From: Gammaproteobacteria bacterium
GTDB lineage: Bacteria; Pseudomonadota; Gammaproteobacteria; Steroidobacterales; Steroidobacteraceae
Assembly (NCBI GenBank): GCA_005878095.1
Contig: VBNH01000054.1
Coordinates: 1-33,315, forward strand
Length of the DNA stretch: 33,315 nucleotides
Reading direction: 5' to 3'
The notes below the pieces were generated by a model. That model did not search any database. It worked only from the letters and a program-made list of their open reading frames with translations, and was not told the DNA's origin. Within the stretch, counting starts at the first letter, position 1, and the number at the start of each line of letters is the position of its first letter. Made by a program: the position numbers and the translations under genes. This document shows, one piece after another, positions 31,932 to 33,315 of this stretch.

Positions 31932-33315
31932 TGATAGACCCAGGTTTCCGTCAGCCCCTCGCCATACAAGGTAAGATAGCAGCGCAGATCGACCGGCTGC
32001 CTCAATTTGGGCGTCACCACGAATGTAACCCGCCAGACGCCGCTCGCCAGGCGCTGCACGGTCACTGCTTCGATCTGGCCGTTTTCCGCGCCCACGTCCG
32101 CTTTGACCGGTTGGGCACCGTCGAGTCCGTCCAGATCGCCACCGGCGAAATCCACCAGCATACGGCGCGCCCCGGCGGGGAAATGCCCCTTGTTGTCGCC
32201 CATGGCCGGCTTGCCGCTACGGGTCGCGACCACCCGGCCGCCCGGCGGCCAGTGCGGCGACTGGGTGTAGGCAGACAAGAGATAGGAGAATGACAATGGC
32301 TTGCCCGCCGCCGGAGCCTGTGCGGGCACCCAATAAGCGACCATGTTGTCGTGGATTTCCTCATCGCTGGGAATCTCCACCAGCTCCACTCCGCCCTTGC
32401 CCCAATTCCCGAGAGGCTGGACCCAGTAGCTCGGGCGCGATTGATATTGAGATTCCACATCCTGGTAATGATTGAAATCGCGCTCCCGCTGGATCAGGCC
32501 GAAGCCGCGCGGATTCTCGTCCATGAAGCGATTGACCCGCAGCTCGCGCGGATTGGCGAGCGGACGCCAGATCCATTCCCCGTGACCGGTTTCCGTCATC
32601 AAGCCGTCGCTGTCGTGAACCTGCGGGCGGTAATCGTCAAAGCGGCGGGCGGCGCCCTCCTCGCCGTAGAGAAACATGGAGGTGAGCGGCGCCACGCCGA
32701 GCTTGCCGATGGCGCGGCGCGGGTAGAGCCCGCAATGCACTTCGACCTGCGTGGTGGCGCCGGGTCGAATCTGGAATTGATACGCGCCAGCCACGCTTTT
32801 GCCGTCGAGTAGCGCATAGATCGTGAGCACCCGATCGGCTGGCTGCGGCCGCACCAGCCAGAAGTCGGTGAAGGCGGGAAATTCCTCCCCGCCGGGTGCT
32901 GCGGTATCGATCGCCAGAGCGCGCGCCGAGGCGCCGTAATGCTGATTGCGGCCGAGCACACGGAAATAAGAAGCGCCGAGGAAGACGATCAGCTCATCCC
33001 TGTACGCGGGTGAGTGCAGCGGATAGTGCACGCGGAAACCCGCGAAGCCGAGATTCGCCGCGGTCTTCGGCACCCTGAGCAGCGGCCCGAAGGTGAAGAA
33101 CTGCGGGTTGTAGGCGACCGGGCTCGCGCCGGCACCGGTTACCTCGAAGATATTGACGCGCTGCCTGACATGGTAGCCGCGGTGGAAGAACTGCACCTCG
33201 AACAGCGACTGGCCACGCCACAGCGCGCTTTCGGGGCGAAAGCGAATGTCGCGGTATTGATCGTAGCTTAGATTGGCGAGTGCCGCCGGTAGAGCATCTG
33301 GCATCGGCCGATAAT
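31919..33315 (-). CDS. opgG: Glucans biosynthesis protein OpgG, 5' truncated by window end
   Basis: OpgG is a periplasmic protein needed to branch or otherwise finish osmoregulated periplasmic glucans. About 465 residues are visible. The frame stays open to base 33315, so the signal peptide and first residues lie outside; an ATG at 33304 is internal. Family motifs are clear: N-P-Q-F-F-T-F-G, L-G-F-A-G-F-R-V-H-Y-P-L, G-A-S-Y-F-R-V-L-G, G-E-E-F-P-A-F, K-L-G-V-A-P-L-T-S-M-F-L-Y-G-E, D-S-D-G-L, and E-W-I-W-R-P-L. It is the upstream gene of an opgGH operon, sharing 13 bases with opgH. Confidence 0.93.
   Translation of the reverse strand, partial: YRPMPDALPAALANLSYDQYRDIRFRPESALWRGQSLFEVQFFHRGYHVRQRVNIFEVTGAGASPVAYNPQFFTFGPLLRVPKTAANLGFAGFRVHYPLHSPAYRDELIVFLGASYFRVLGRNQHYGASARALAIDTAAPGGEEFPAFTDFWLVRPQPADRVLTIYALLDGKSVAGAYQFQIRPGATTQVEVHCGLYPRRAIGKLGVAPLTSMFLYGEEGAARRFDDYRPQVHDSDGLMTETGHGEWIWRPLANPRELRVNRFMDENPRGFGLIQRERDFNHYQDVESQYQSRPSYWVQPLGNWGKGGVELVEIPSDEEIHDNMVAYWVPAQAPAAGKPLSFSYLLSAYTQSPHWPPGGRVVATRSGKPAMGDNKGHFPAGARRMLVDFAGGDLDGLDGAQPVKADVGAENGQIEAVTVQRLASGVWRVTFVVTPKLRQPVDLRCYLTLYGEGLTETWVYQWTP

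Overview
The window is GC-rich, densely packed chromosomal DNA from a proteobacterium. The periplasmic-glucan pair opgG-opgH, a BetC choline-sulfatase, a ChoX-type choline receptor, a PagL-like outer-membrane deacylase and large periplasmic lipoprotein glycosidases point to a Gram-negative gammaproteobacterium of the Xanthomonadales/Nevskiales/Steroidobacteraceae kind. The phylum follows from the gene set; the finer placement is a guess. No rRNA, tRNA, insertion sequence, phage gene or CRISPR array was seen.

Left part (1-8819): a truncated DMT permease and a reverse-strand FlK-like thioesterase are followed by a tight forward cluster. It holds an MFS carrier, a mandelate-racemase-family (enolase superfamily) enzyme, choline-sulfatase, a ChoX-ChoW fusion (choline-binding domain joined to an ABC permease), and an ABC-2 ATPase/permease pair. 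The first pair, the fusion's start and the ABC-2 permease are joined by overlaps or abutting codons. Choline-O-sulfate would be hydrolysed to choline and sulfate, and the fusion would import choline. The ATPase expected to drive it is not in the window. A covalent-FAD/GcvT dehydrogenase of the dimethylglycine/sarcosine type (23925-26399) could act further down the same choline, betaine, glycine pathway.

Middle (8885-12900): a reverse CopC copper carrier, a 68-residue orphan, and a compact forward cluster of ECF sigma factor, zinc-type membrane anti-sigma factor, Tat-exported metallophosphoesterase and lipoprotein cupredoxin. The same promoter-like motif, GGGAATAAAAC then 13 bases then GTC, occurs before the sigma gene and again across the anti-sigma stop codon just before the phosphoesterase gene. 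This suggests a self-contained ECF regulon for a periplasmic phosphoesterase/copper-protein module, and it is the most interesting item in the window.

Carbohydrate block (13057-19759): a 1037-residue secreted protein with discoidin-like modules and a six-hairpin-type catalytic region faces a GH31 lipoprotein that carries a GH2-like jelly-roll insert inside its barrel. Upstream of the GH31 gene, on the same strand, is an SDR with altered catalytic motifs.

Right part (19984-33315): PagL-like deacylase plus a small coiled-coil protein, a patatin lipoprotein, exonuclease III, Dps, the dehydrogenase, a REC-REC-GGDEF protein, a ROK fructokinase, an FAH-family acid-sugar hydrolase, and opgGH running off the right end. 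Osmoprotection and envelope maintenance are recurring themes (choline sulfate, choline uptake, periplasmic glucans, lipid A editing), but no shared regulation was demonstrated for them.
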